Of a DNA stretch of 58,867 nucleotides, positions 18,317 through 26,656 are shown piece by piece. The stretch spans positions 1-58,867 of the forward strand of contig CAVGEY010000014.1 in NCBI GenBank assembly GCA_963628435.1, written 5' to 3'. The stretch is from CAKSQF01 sp963628435 (GTDB lineage: Bacteria; Bacillota; Clostridia; Oscillospirales; CAG-272). The notes beneath the pieces were generated by a model. That model was not told the origin of the DNA. It saw only the letters and a list, made by a program, of their open reading frames with translations, and did no database searches. Both the position numbers and the translations under genes were made by a program. The stretch's first letter is position 1; the number at the start of each line of letters is the position of its first letter.

Positions 18317-19057
18317 CTAAAACCTTTCTGATACCGAATTTTGTTCGTTATGCATCATATTATATGACATATATGCCGCTTCCGGTTCCATGTTACATTT
18401 CATACGGTAAATCGGAACATTTCCGATTACTTTATCGACTAAATCAAGCGTTTTTATCAACAACTTTTCGTTATTCGGCCTGTAAACTTGAAAAAGCATA
18501 TTGTGTATTTCGCTTTTGGGATCGGAATGCATAATGGTATTTACATCCGCCTGTTCCAAAAAGCATATACCCCGTAAAGGTACAATAACATTTTCGCTTA
18601 GATTGTGCTTGCCACACCACGGAGTACCGCAGGCATATACTACTCCATCTATAACTTTGATAATCGGTTTATCGTCATTTACCGAATGAACATTGCTTAA
18701 ATTTTCGCGCCACAGCCGTGCGTGTGTGCTTTTGCCTGTACCGCTCGGAGCGGTAAAAGCAAAAGCCTCGCCGTCTTTTTCGACAACCGATGCATGCATT
18801 AAAAAACCGTCAAAGTCCAATATCTTTTCACAGAGCTTCCGATATATTGACAGATATTCGGTTTGAATTTCGTCAAGAAGCAGCTTACTGTCGGATTCGC
18901 TGATTTTTTCTTTCTCCATGTCGAATCTGTCAACTTTAATTGTAATATCGGGCGGAGATAATCTGTCGCAGCTGACGTACTTTTCACATCTTTTATTTAA
19001 TAAAGGGTTATCATTTAGTATTCTTACTTTCAAACCTGCTATTTTAAGTTCAATCAT
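18317..19057 (-). CDS. HPr kinase/PEP carboxykinase-like P-loop protein of the PqqD cassette
   Basis: Protein of 246 residues. The P-loop is APSGTGKST (103-111) followed by HARLW, the hallmark of HprK-related kinases that occur beside PqqD proteins. GFLMHASVV (84-92) precedes it. A second conserved stretch is SVNDDKPII (125-133), and GTPWCGK lies at 144-150. Homologous kinases phosphorylate some lasso peptides (known for Thermobacillus and Paenibacillus clusters), so a peptide kinase role is plausible but not shown. It is the first gene of the cassette, behind a good promoter; the ribosome site is weak. Confidence 0.8.
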   Translation of the reverse strand: MIELKIAGLKVRILNDNPLLNKRCEKYVSCDRLSPPDITIKVDRFDMEKEKISESDSKLLLDEIQTEYLSIYRKLCEKILDFDGFLMHASVVEKDGEAFAFTAPSGTGKSTHARLWRENLSNVHSVNDDKPIIKVIDGVVYACGTPWCGKHNLSENVIVPLRGICFLEQADVNTIMHSDPKSEIHNMLFQVYRPNNEKLLIKTLDLVDKVIGNVPIYRMKCNMEPEAAYMSYNMMHNEQNSVSERF

Positions 19058-19121
19058 ATTTGCAAATTACGGCTTTGTCGATAATGCTCCGATTCGGTTG
19101 TAAAATTTCTTCTATGTAAAT

Positions 19122-19150
19122 ATTATACTATGGTTTACTAATTAAATCAA
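19122..19150 (-). promoter_or_regulatory. Promoter of the kinase-PqqD-peptidase cassette
   Basis: On the minus strand, TTGATT (19150-19145), a 17-base spacer and a perfect TATAAT (19127-19122). The transcript would start near 19115, leaving about 58 untranslated bases before the kinase. It separates this cassette from the upstream ABC genes. Confidence 0.75.
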
Positions 19151-19169
19151 TAGTAAGTGTTCATTTGCT

Positions 19170-20066
19170 TTAATTTTTGACGTCATTATTGTGTTTGTTT
19201 ATATAATCAAGCAGAATTTCCGAATCAGAACATCGCATCAGATAAACAGCGTGGGAATTATTGACATAAAAATACATATTGCCGTTATCATTTTCATGTC
19301 CGATTGTAAGTCTTATGCTTTCACCGTTTTCGTATTTTATTGTAATGGTTGCGGGCTTGTCTAATCCGTATTTTTTCGAGATGTCGTTACCATATTCGAC
19401 GAAATTTGCCGGTTCAATCGACTTGACGGCAGAAAATAGCTTGAGTTCATTGTTAACCGATGTTTTATTGCCGAAATCGATAGTGATGCCGTTATACATT
19501 TGAAAAACTATATCCGCAATATTGTTGTATGAAATTTTCGGCAATTCGACAAGCTCCGACATTTCAATGTTGAAACAGTTAAATAAATCATCATCAACAA
19601 TGTAAATATTGCCATCGCCTAATGTAAAATAGTACCCGTTATAATGCGAAATTTCATTGCCGAATATAAGATTTATAATTTCATTATCAACCGTAACCGA
19701 TACGGTAAGTGAGGGTGAGTCTAAGCCATAATCGGAAAATGAATTTCGACCTATCTCACGAATCGCAAGAATAGTAGTTATCTTGCTTATGATTGATGAT
19801 ACAGCCGTCTGATTTATCGGCGTATCTTCATCGTTTGATATAGTCCATTCGCCGCTTTTGCTGCAAAGAGTTATATTATTGCCGTCTATCGGAAATTCTA
19901 TTGATGTAATATCATCGGGATTGAATTGCTTAATAAGTTTGCGAACATTCTCGGTACTTGTTGTCAGATTATTATCATTTTCGTCTGTAATAAAGTTAAG
20001 CATGAAAAAAGCAGCAGATAAAACGGCAAAAATTATCATCAGTACAACAAGAGATTTGATCTTCAT
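19170..20066 (-). CDS. DUF4340 domain protein with N-terminal membrane anchor
   Basis: Protein of 298 residues, with one N-terminal hydrophobic helix (about residues 4-22) and a mostly beta-rich extracellular part. It contains the duplicated DUF4340 theme: ITSIEFPIDGNNITLCSKSG, then YGLDSPSLTVSV with INLIFG, repeated as KKYGLDKPATITIKY with IRLTIG. The ATG abuts the stop codon of the GldG-like gene, with AAGGAA upstream. It is the last gene of the ABC system, as is usual for DUF4340 proteins. The role is unknown, probably an extracytoplasmic partner of GldG. Confidence 0.85.
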   Translation of the reverse strand: MKIKSLVVLMIIFAVLSAAFFMLNFITDENDNNLTTSTENVRKLIKQFNPDDITSIEFPIDGNNITLCSKSGEWTISNDEDTPINQTAVSSIISKITTILAIREIGRNSFSDYGLDSPSLTVSVTVDNEIINLIFGNEISHYNGYYFTLGDGNIYIVDDDLFNCFNIEMSELVELPKISYNNIADIVFQMYNGITIDFGNKTSVNNELKLFSAVKSIEPANFVEYGNDISKKYGLDKPATITIKYENGESIRLTIGHENDNGNMYFYVNNSHAVYLMRCSDSEILLDYINKHNNDVKN

Positions 20067-21572
20067 TCAGTTTCCTTTTCTTCGCTTAACCGTAACAAAT
20101 ACGCCTATAATAATAACTGCGACAGGTATGATTACGACAAGTATACCGGTCCAAAATATAGCTTGTGCCTGATTTAATACAAGTGAATCTTCAACCATGG
20201 CTTTTGATTCAATCGAAAGCGATTTTGTTTTGCCGCATAATTTCTCACATAATGATACAAAGTAAATATAATTATTGCCGTTTACATAGCTGTTAACCGA
20301 TGATTCGATAAAGTAAGATGATGATATCCAGATAAATGAAGATTTTGAAGTTGTTGCCACAACTCCGACTGTATATTGTCCAACGCTGTCATTATCATTT
20401 TGAACTGTATCATTATCATTCGATTCCTTAAAGCGGGCTGTGTCGGAGGTGGTAAATAAAGTTACATAAGAGGCGTTAACCTCATTTTCTTCTTCTGATA
20501 TTGTGATAGGGTGAGCACTTACAAGCGCTGCCGAATAGAGTCCCAAATTAAGGTATGCAGATGCAGAAGCACAGTTCGGAAGAATAATGTCGCTATAGCC
20601 AAAATAATTTTCGGCATTTTCTTCATAAACATAGCCGTTTGTTCCGACGAGTCCGTATCTCTCGGTCAGTGACATTAAATTTGTAAATTCTACCGCTTCC
20701 GCGGATGTCAGAAGTATAATATTTCCGCCGCCGTCCAGATAATTATTAAGAAGAGATAATTCGGAACTGCTTATATCCGAAGACGGAGAATTTATTATAA
20801 TGCATCTGGATTTATCGGTTATTTCTTCCATATTTCCGGTTAATATTAGAGTTTCACAATCAATATTATCAATTGACAGTGAGGAAATCAATCCTTCCGA
20901 TATCGACTGCTCACCATGACCGGTTAGAGTATACACAGTCGGCAAAACATCTGATGTTACATAATCAATGGCGGACAGAAGTGTGTTTTCACCGTCAAAT
21001 TGCTGCGTATATGTATAATACCCCGCCGAGAAGTAAGAAGAGTAATTTTGAAGCATAGTGTAAAAGTCTTCATACCTGTATTCTCCGAGCTCATTGTCGG
21101 ATTCGTCATATACGGTAAACGTGTACAAATCGTAGCATTCTATAATCTTTGAACGCTTTTTTGAAACTACAATTAAAGAATTGTCATCCAAATCCGTGTC
21201 GCTGTACTTTGACACAAATGATGGTTGAACAGCAGGATCGACGGTGTCGAGTTTTATTTTATCCGATGCTTCGGTAACTCTCTCAATAAAGCTTGTTATT
21301 AGGGTGTCTTCTTTGCCTGTTTCACTTATAAGATATATTTCAATATTATCGGATATTCCATCGATAAAGTTTAATGCCTCATCGGATAATTCGGTTGTTT
21401 TATGTCGGCTTAGATCTATCTTTCTGACAGATACCGGCAGTAATCCGGATAGCGTATATACTAAAACGCAAATTGAGGCAGCAAGAAGAGCGCATGCAGC
21501 AGTGATTATTCCGCTTTTTAATATTGTTCTGTTAAACAAATCATGCGTCAGATGATTCTTTTTTTCAGACAT
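20067..21572 (-). CDS. GldG-like ABC-system extracytoplasmic protein
   Basis: Protein of 501 residues with an N-terminal membrane helix (about residues 20-42) and a C-terminal one (about 465-490) ending in a basic KRRKGN tail. Between them is a long extracellular region containing VYTLTGHGEQS and LNNYLDGGGNIILLTSAE, typical of the ABC_transp_aux/GldG family. ATG 21572 is preferred over an in-frame start at 21617 because GAAAGGAAAG sits 9 bases before it and the longer form overlaps the permease gene. It belongs to the ATPase-permease-GldG-DUF4340 operon. Confidence 0.85.
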   Translation of the reverse strand: MSEKKNHLTHDLFNRTILKSGIITAACALLAASICVLVYTLSGLLPVSVRKIDLSRHKTTELSDEALNFIDGISDNIEIYLISETGKEDTLITSFIERVTEASDKIKLDTVDPAVQPSFVSKYSDTDLDDNSLIVVSKKRSKIIECYDLYTFTVYDESDNELGEYRYEDFYTMLQNYSSYFSAGYYTYTQQFDGENTLLSAIDYVTSDVLPTVYTLTGHGEQSISEGLISSLSIDNIDCETLILTGNMEEITDKSRCIIINSPSSDISSSELSLLNNYLDGGGNIILLTSAEAVEFTNLMSLTERYGLVGTNGYVYEENAENYFGYSDIILPNCASASAYLNLGLYSAALVSAHPITISEEENEVNASYVTLFTTSDTARFKESNDNDTVQNDNDSVGQYTVGVVATTSKSSFIWISSSYFIESSVNSYVNGNNYIYFVSLCEKLCGKTKSLSIESKAMVEDSLVLNQAQAIFWTGILVVIIPVAVIIIGVFVTVKRRKGN

Positions 21573-21594
21573 ATACAGCTTTCCTTTCAAATAA

Positions 21595-22461
21595 TCAACG
21601 CCAACGGCGTTTTTCAACCGATAAATAGGTGAAATAAATGAACAACGCGGTAAAACTTATAAAATATATTAAATTCTGTATATCAAATACAGCATATATC
21701 GTAAATGTTTTTAATTTATCTGTTACCGATAAAAAAGAAAATAATTTTACTGCCAGATTTTTTTCTGTGTCGGGAAAGAAAAGAAGTGCGGTGATGTTCA
21801 GAAGCTCTAAAATAAGAAAAAATGCAACACTTGCCGAAAAACTATTTGACAGATAACCTGTAAGTAATGAAAAAAGTAATATTATTATTGTAAGGGTAAT
21901 AAAAGAGCCTACGGCGGTGGTCGGAACGAAAGATATAAGATCGGGCATGAAATAAATTATAAGCATTGCTCCGAATGATAAAAGCGCAGATATCAGTATG
22001 CTGCCGGACAGCGTTGAAATAAAAAGTCCGACAGACAGAAGAGAACAGCCGCATAGAAACAGAGCGATTGTGCCTCCTATCGCGGAAATCAGATTGATTT
22101 TTCCGTAAAAAGAGAGTATTAAAACCGCGGCGAAGCCTATTAAATGACAAATTCCCATAATTATTGTCATTGACAAGAATTTCCCAAGCACAATATCGAA
22201 AGAGCCAATCGGAAGTGAATAGAGTAAAGTGTCGGTTTTTTGCCGTCTTTCATCAGACATACCTTTCATGGTAAGAAACGGTACGGCGAGCATAAAAATA
22301 AATGACAAGTATCCGTATGAAAGCTCAATGGAGGATGAACCGCCGAATAAACAAACCGAGGATGTAAATAATCCCGCAAAGAACAGATATGCACATATCA
22401 GAATATAACCGTACATATTCGAAAAACACGAGCGAAGCTCTTTTCTTAAAACTGCAATCAA
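21595..22461 (-). CDS. ABC-2 type permease (GldF-like)
   Basis: Membrane subunit of 288 residues with six hydrophobic helices. The N terminus IAVLRKELRSCFSNMYGYI and the FLTMKGMSDERRQKTDTLL stretch are typical of ABC-2 permeases of the GldF/NosY kind. The start codon is TTG with AAGGAG 7 bases upstream, 2 bases after the ATPase stop, so translation is coupled. The substrate is unknown. Confidence 0.87.
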   Translation of the reverse strand: MIAVLRKELRSCFSNMYGYILICAYLFFAGLFTSSVCLFGGSSSIELSYGYLSFIFMLAVPFLTMKGMSDERRQKTDTLLYSLPIGSFDIVLGKFLSMTIIMGICHLIGFAAVLILSFYGKINLISAIGGTIALFLCGCSLLSVGLFISTLSGSILISALLSFGAMLIIYFMPDLISFVPTTAVGSFITLTIIILLFSLLTGYLSNSFSASVAFFLILELLNITALLFFPDTEKNLAVKLFSFLSVTDKLKTFTIYAVFDIQNLIYFISFTALFIYFTYLSVEKRRWR

Positions 22462-22463
22462 GG

Positions 22464-23576
22464 TTATCTCCTTTTCACAAAAAGCGGACGGTAATCATCT
22501 CCGTCAATGTCGTCATCATTTGAGCTCTCAACACTGTTTTTTTGACTTTTTAATATTTCCGAGCGGTTACCTTTGTTTTGAAAATTATTGTCGTATTTGT
22601 TTATTTCATTTGGCTTTTTTTCGTTTTTGATATTTTTTTCAGATTTGATCTCGGTTAAACTAAGGAATACGTCTTCCAATGAAGGTTCAATAACAGACAT
22701 GCTTAGTATCGGACATTGAGCATTTGCAAATCTGAAAAATACATTTTCCCGTAAATCATTTTTTTTGTCAAATTTTATCTTGGCAGTACATTCGGCCCCA
22801 TGCTGCTCAAAACCGATAAAATCCTTTGAAGAATAAACACCGGTTAAGATTTCCTTCATTTTTGCCGATGTAGAGAGTGTGGTAATAACAAGTATGTTGC
22901 CGATAGCATAATTTTGCCTGAGCTTTTCCATATCGTCATTTGCAACCAGATGGCCGTTTGAAATTATCATAAGTTTATCGCAGATCTCGGCAACCTCGGA
23001 AAGAATATGGCTTGATAATATCACCGTGCTGTTATGCGATAGCCGCGAAATAAGTGATCGTATTTCAACAACCTGTCTGGGATCGAGACCAACGGTCGGT
23101 TCGTCAAGAATAATTATTTCGGGCTTTCCGATCATAGCTTGCGCAATTCCAACGCGTTGCCTATATCCTTTGGAAAGCGTTGAAATAAGCGCATTTTTTT
23201 TATCGTATATGTTTGTTGCTTGCATAGCATTATTGATTTGGTCTTTTGCTTCTATATTTGAAAATCTTTTTGCTTTAGCCACAAATGAAAGGTATTCTTC
23301 TATTGTAAGCTCATTGTATAGCGGCGGATTCTCCGGTAAATATCCAATGTGTTTTTTTGCTTCAATAGGATCGGTAATGATGTTGTGACCGCAAACATAA
23401 ATCTCGCCGAAAGTAGGAGCGAGTGTGCCTGCTATCATATTCATTGTTGTTGTCTTACCTGCACCGTTTGCACCTAAAAACCCGTAAATGTGTCCGGAAG
23501 ATACCGAAAAATTCAGATCTTCCACCGCAAAATTATCAGAATCATATTTTTTGGAGAGATTGCGTACTTCAAGCAT
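22464..23576 (-). CDS. ABC transporter ATP-binding protein (GldA/NatA-like)
   Basis: ATPase of 370 residues. Walker A is GANGAGKTT (35-43), the signature is LSKGYRQRVGIAQAM, and Walker B is IIILDEPTVGLDP. The last 60-70 residues are an Asn/Lys/Asp-rich tail (EKNIKNEKKPNEINKYDNN) absent from minimal family members. ATG 23576 is chosen because GTGAGTGAGG precedes it by 5 bases; GTG 23591 is an alternative. A TATAAT on the minus strand near 23629 is a candidate -10. It is the first gene of the four-gene operon. Confidence 0.88.
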   Translation of the reverse strand: MLEVRNLSKKYDSDNFAVEDLNFSVSSGHIYGFLGANGAGKTTTMNMIAGTLAPTFGEIYVCGHNIITDPIEAKKHIGYLPENPPLYNELTIEEYLSFVAKAKRFSNIEAKDQINNAMQATNIYDKKNALISTLSKGYRQRVGIAQAMIGKPEIIILDEPTVGLDPRQVVEIRSLISRLSHNSTVILSSHILSEVAEICDKLMIISNGHLVANDDMEKLRQNYAIGNILVITTLSTSAKMKEILTGVYSSKDFIGFEQHGAECTAKIKFDKKNDLRENVFFRFANAQCPILSMSVIEPSLEDVFLSLTEIKSEKNIKNEKKPNEINKYDNNFQNKGNRSEILKSQKNSVESSNDDDIDGDDYRPLFVKRR

Positions 23577-23776
23577 CAGAGCCTCACTCACAAATTATAT
23601 TTATAATTTCTTACCTTATTTCAAATAAATTATAGCAGAGTTATCAATCTTCGACTATAAATTTTTTGTAAATTATAACCGTAATTATGAACACAAAGAA
23701 TTGTTACATGTAATAAAAAACATAATAAATATGCAAAAAAAATCAAATCGTCAGTTGTAAAACAGCATAAAATCAG

Positions 23777-23805
23777 TTGACAATCAGAAACATATATGCT
23801 AAAAT
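23777..23805 (+). promoter_or_regulatory. Promoter of the mscS-like gene
   Basis: TTGACA (23777-23782), a 17-base spacer and TAAAAT (23800-23805), 30 bases before the ATG. The rest of the 244-base divergent gap is AT-rich with no other clear element. Confidence 0.85.
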
Positions 23806-23835
23806 ACAGAAAAATAATATGAGGAGAGAGTATAT

Positions 23836-24630
23836 ATGGGACAAACGATTTTGACTTGGCTTGTATCTGCCGGACTTAAACTTGTAGTTGCAGGTGTGAT
23901 TGTTGTACTTGGATGGTTTTTCTCGTCTAAGGTGGCAAAATGGATAAGAAATTCGAAGAAGGTTTCAAGACTTGATAAAACTGCCGTGAACTTTATTGCA
24001 AACATTTGTAATGTGGCAATGAAGACACTTATAATTGTAATAGCTGTTTCGGTAATGGGTATACCGATGGCTTCCATTGTTGCGCTTCTTGCGACAGTCG
24101 GTGCCGCAATAGGTCTTGCTCTTCAGGGCGGGCTTTCAAATATTGCCGGTGGCATACTTATAATGATTTTCAAACCGTTCAAACTCGGTGATTATATAAT
24201 TTCCGACGGAGAATCGGGTACTGTTACCGATATAAATGTTTTTTATACAACTCTTAAAACGGTTGATAACAAAACAGTAATGCTTCCTAACGGCACGGTA
24301 TCGGGTGGAAAAGTCGTAAACCTTTCAACAGAGAATTTGCGCCGCGTTGACTTTGAGTTTACTGTTGATTACGGTACAAATACAGATGGTGTTATGGCAC
24401 TGCTTGAGAAGATTGCCAAAGGAAACGGCAAGGTTCTTTCAGAACCTGCTATTGAAACAATGATCGGTGAGTATAACGAAAAGGGAATTGCAGTATATCT
24501 TCGTGTATGGTGTAAGAACGACGATTATTGGACTGTATTCTTCGATATTAATAAAACGGTAAAAGATGAATTTGAACATTATGAGGTTGGATTTGCCCGT
24601 CCTCAGCTTGATGTTCACCTTGATAAATAA
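23836..24630 (+). CDS. mscS: Small-conductance mechanosensitive channel, MscS family
   Basis: Tension-gated channel releasing solutes on osmotic downshock. 264 residues with three N-terminal helices (about residues 8-32, 52-75 and 78-108). The pore helix carries the Gly/Ala-rich ATVGAAIGLALQGGLSNIAGG (82-102), the MscS TM3 signature. The beta domain then has FKPFKLGDYI and TTLKTVDNKTVMLPNG, and a C-terminal alpha/beta cage region follows. GGAGAGAG precedes the ATG. The gene is alone, with its own promoter and terminator. Confidence 0.95.
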   Translation: MGQTILTWLVSAGLKLVVAGVIVVLGWFFSSKVAKWIRNSKKVSRLDKTAVNFIANICNVAMKTLIIVIAVSVMGIPMASIVALLATVGAAIGLALQGGLSNIAGGILIMIFKPFKLGDYIISDGESGTVTDINVFYTTLKTVDNKTVMLPNGTVSGGKVVNLSTENLRRVDFEFTVDYGTNTDGVMALLEKIAKGNGKVLSEPAIETMIGEYNEKGIAVYLRVWCKNDDYWTVFFDINKTVKDEFEHYEVGFARPQLDVHLDK

Positions 24631-24648
24631 TTGAGCTATTAAAAATCA

Positions 24649-24697
24649 ACAATCGGCTTTTGAAGCATAATATGCATCAAAAGCCGATTGTTTTGTT
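24649..24697. terminator. Bidirectional terminator between mscS and dapB
   Basis: A perfect 15-bp stem, ACAATCGGCTTTTGA / TCAAAAGCCGATTGT (24649-24663 with 24677-24691), with TTTTGTTT on the plus side and T-rich sequence on the minus side, between convergent genes. Confidence 0.92.
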
Positions 24698-24728
24698 TCA
24701 TAAAATATGGTTTTAAATTGAATAATTT

Positions 24729-25493
24729 TTATTCTTTTGTCGATCTGACAATGTCGCCCATATCGTAAAGTCCCACCGGTTTATTGATCATAAATCTTGC
24801 GGCTCTGATTGCCCCCGAAGCGAATACAGATCTTGACAGTGCGCTGTGTGATATTGTCAAAACCTCATCTGGACCGCCGAATATCACACTATGTTCGCCG
24901 ACTATTGTACCGGCACGGATAGAATGTATTCCTATTTCTTGCGGATCACGTTTCTTTCTCACGTTATGTCTGTCATAAACAAGGTCAGGATTGTAATCTA
25001 AATTCTCCGAAATACTGTCGGCAATCATCAGCGCGGTACCGCTGGGAGCATCCAATTTTTGATTATGGTGCGCCTCTACGATTTCAATATTGTAATCGAT
25101 TCCGAGTATTGACGCTGCTTGTTTTGATAGCTCTGTTAACAGATTTATTCCGATTGACATATTTCGCGAATAGAATATCGGAATTTTTGAAGCGCAGTCA
25201 CGCAATATGGCATTTTCGTCCAAACTGTGACCGGTTGTACAGATTACAGCCGGAATTTGTTTTTTTACGGCAAATGATAAAATGTCCGGAAGAAGGCTGT
25301 GATGAGAAAAATCAATTATAATATCGGGAGATTCAAGTATATCATCAAAATTGTCATAAATGGGGAATGGCAACTCAGCATCTTTAATTTTATCTAACCC
25401 GCAAATAATTTTGATGTCATTGTAATCTTTCAGAAGATTGTAAGTTGCTTTTCCCATCCGTCCCGATGCACCGCAAAATAAAATATTAATCAT
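24729..25493 (-). CDS. dapB: 4-hydroxy-tetrahydrodipicolinate reductase
   Basis: NAD(P)H-dependent step after DapA in lysine/diaminopimelate synthesis. 254 residues. The nucleotide-binding GASGRMG is at 8-14. The catalytic signature EAHHNQKLDAPSGTA is at 140-154 with H142, H143 and K146. It lies downstream of dapA with a 97-base gap that holds a hairpin. The product feeds both lysine and peptidoglycan. Confidence 0.97.
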   Translation of the reverse strand: MINILFCGASGRMGKATYNLLKDYNDIKIICGLDKIKDAELPFPIYDNFDDILESPDIIIDFSHHSLLPDILSFAVKKQIPAVICTTGHSLDENAILRDCASKIPIFYSRNMSIGINLLTELSKQAASILGIDYNIEIVEAHHNQKLDAPSGTALMIADSISENLDYNPDLVYDRHNVRKKRDPQEIGIHSIRAGTIVGEHSVIFGGPDEVLTISHSALSRSVFASGAIRAARFMINKPVGLYDMGDIVRSTKE

Positions 25494-25539
25494 TGTACTT
25501 AAATCCTTTCAGCTTAACATAACACTGAAAAAAATCTGA

Positions 25540-25579
25540 TTTTACGAAACGAGAGCCGTAAGACTCTCGTTTCGTAAAA
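25540..25579 (-). terminator. Intercistronic hairpin between dapA and dapB
   Basis: A perfect 16-bp stem, TTTTACGAAACGAGAG / CTCTCGTTTCGTAAAA (25540-25555 with 25564-25579). In the direction of transcription it is followed by a short TCAGA and then seven T. It may terminate part of the dapA transcripts, or protect the dapA mRNA 3' end. A separate promoter for dapB is not obvious. Confidence 0.6.
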
Positions 25580-25590
25580 ATAATATTAAA

Positions 25591-26478
25591 TCAAATCATT
25601 TTAAGATTATGCATAATTGAAAAAAGTTTGTTCTTGTTTTGCTCTTCCATTTCGCAAAGCGGAAGTCTGAATTCTTCCTTGCACATACCCAATTTTGCCA
25701 TAGCGGTTTTTACCGGTACGGGGTTGACTTCAAAAAATAGCCCGTTGCAAAGTGAGAGATATTTAAGCTGAAGAGCAAGACTTTCCTCGACCTTTCCTTC
25801 AAACCAAAGTCTGCACATATCATGAGTTTCTCGGGGCAATACATTTGATAAGACAGAAATTACGCCTTTTCCGCCGAGGGACAAAATCGGAACAATTTGA
25901 TCATCATTTCCACTGTAAATAGCCAGATTATCACCGCAGCATTCGGCAATCTGAGCAATATGTGATATGCTTCCGGATGCTTCTTTGACTCCTACTATGT
26001 TCTCGCATTTTGATATTTCATTATATACGGATATCGGTATGTTGCATCCCGTACGTGAAGGAACATTGTAAACTATTGTCGGAAAATCAACCGTATCGGC
26101 TATTGTTGTAAAGTGTTTTATTAGTCCGTTCGGTGTTGCTTTGTTATAGTAGGGAGTTACTACAAGAAGTGCATCAGCACCTGCATTTTTAGCGTGTCTT
26201 GACAGGTCAAGAGCATACGCTGTATTGTTGCTCCCGGTACCGGCTACAACCGGAATTCTGTGATTAACCTTTTCAACTGTGAATTCTATAATTTCGTGGT
26301 GCTCTTTCTCGGTTAATGTGGCGCATTCTCCTGTTGTTGCACAGCTGATAATAGCATCTGTACCGTTTTCTATCTGAAATTCAATATTTTTTCCGAGTGC
26401 ATCGTAATCAACCTTTCCGTTGTTAAAAGGTGTGACAATTGCAACTCCTGCGCCGGTAAAGACTGTTTTTTTAGCCAT
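25591..26478 (-). CDS. dapA: 4-hydroxy-tetrahydrodipicolinate synthase
   Basis: Condenses pyruvate with aspartate semialdehyde, the first committed step to lysine/DAP. 295 residues, TIM barrel. ATTGECATL (47-55) holds the substrate loop, VYNVP includes Tyr137, and GVKEASG provides the Schiff-base Lys165. The lysine-sensitive subtype cannot be judged by eye. The promoter is at 26602-26630, giving a leader of about 117 bases with no lysine riboswitch signature, unlike the ABC operon at 30-32 kb. Confidence 0.97.
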   Translation of the reverse strand: MAKKTVFTGAGVAIVTPFNNGKVDYDALGKNIEFQIENGTDAIISCATTGECATLTEKEHHEIIEFTVEKVNHRIPVVAGTGSNNTAYALDLSRHAKNAGADALLVVTPYYNKATPNGLIKHFTTIADTVDFPTIVYNVPSRTGCNIPISVYNEISKCENIVGVKEASGSISHIAQIAECCGDNLAIYSGNDDQIVPILSLGGKGVISVLSNVLPRETHDMCRLWFEGKVEESLALQLKYLSLCNGLFFEVNPVPVKTAMAKLGMCKEEFRLPLCEMEEQNKNKLFSIMHNLKMI

Positions 26479-26515
26479 TATAAAGCACTCTCTTTCAAAA
26501 AATAGTATGAATGTA

Positions 26516-26544
26516 TTGAAATATTGTGATTATTGATGTATAAT
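26516..26544 (+). promoter_or_regulatory. Promoter of queA
   Basis: TTGAAA (26516-26521), a 17-base spacer and a perfect TATAAT (26539-26544). Transcription near 26551 gives a leader of about 105 bases. No preQ1 riboswitch pattern is recognisable in it. Confidence 0.7.
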
Positions 26545-26601
26545 ATTGTATCAAATTAAGACAGCATACATATTTAATTGTTTTAATCTTTCATTCGTTA
26601 T

Positions 26602-26630
26602 ATGTTATCATACTTTGCTTAATTTGTCAA
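26602..26630 (-). promoter_or_regulatory. Promoter of dapA, facing the queA promoter
   Basis: On the minus strand, TTGACA (26630-26625), a 17-base spacer with an extended -10 TGA, and TAACAT (26607-26602). It lies inside the queA leader, so the dapA and queA transcripts would overlap by about 45 bases. Confidence 0.7.
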
Positions 26631-26656
26631 GAAGTTTTAAGGAGAATTTAAGTATT

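Noticed and set aside
19058..19169. RiPP precursor peptide gene near the PqqD cassette
   Set aside because: Only an 11-codon frame is present, without a ribosome site or leader-like sequence.
26479..26601. Lysine riboswitch before dapA
   Set aside because: The conserved L-box blocks seen at 32591-32757 are absent here.
26551..26656. preQ1 riboswitch in the queA leader
   Set aside because: No preQ1-I or preQ1-II core pattern could be found; the leader is AT-rich and unstructured by eye.
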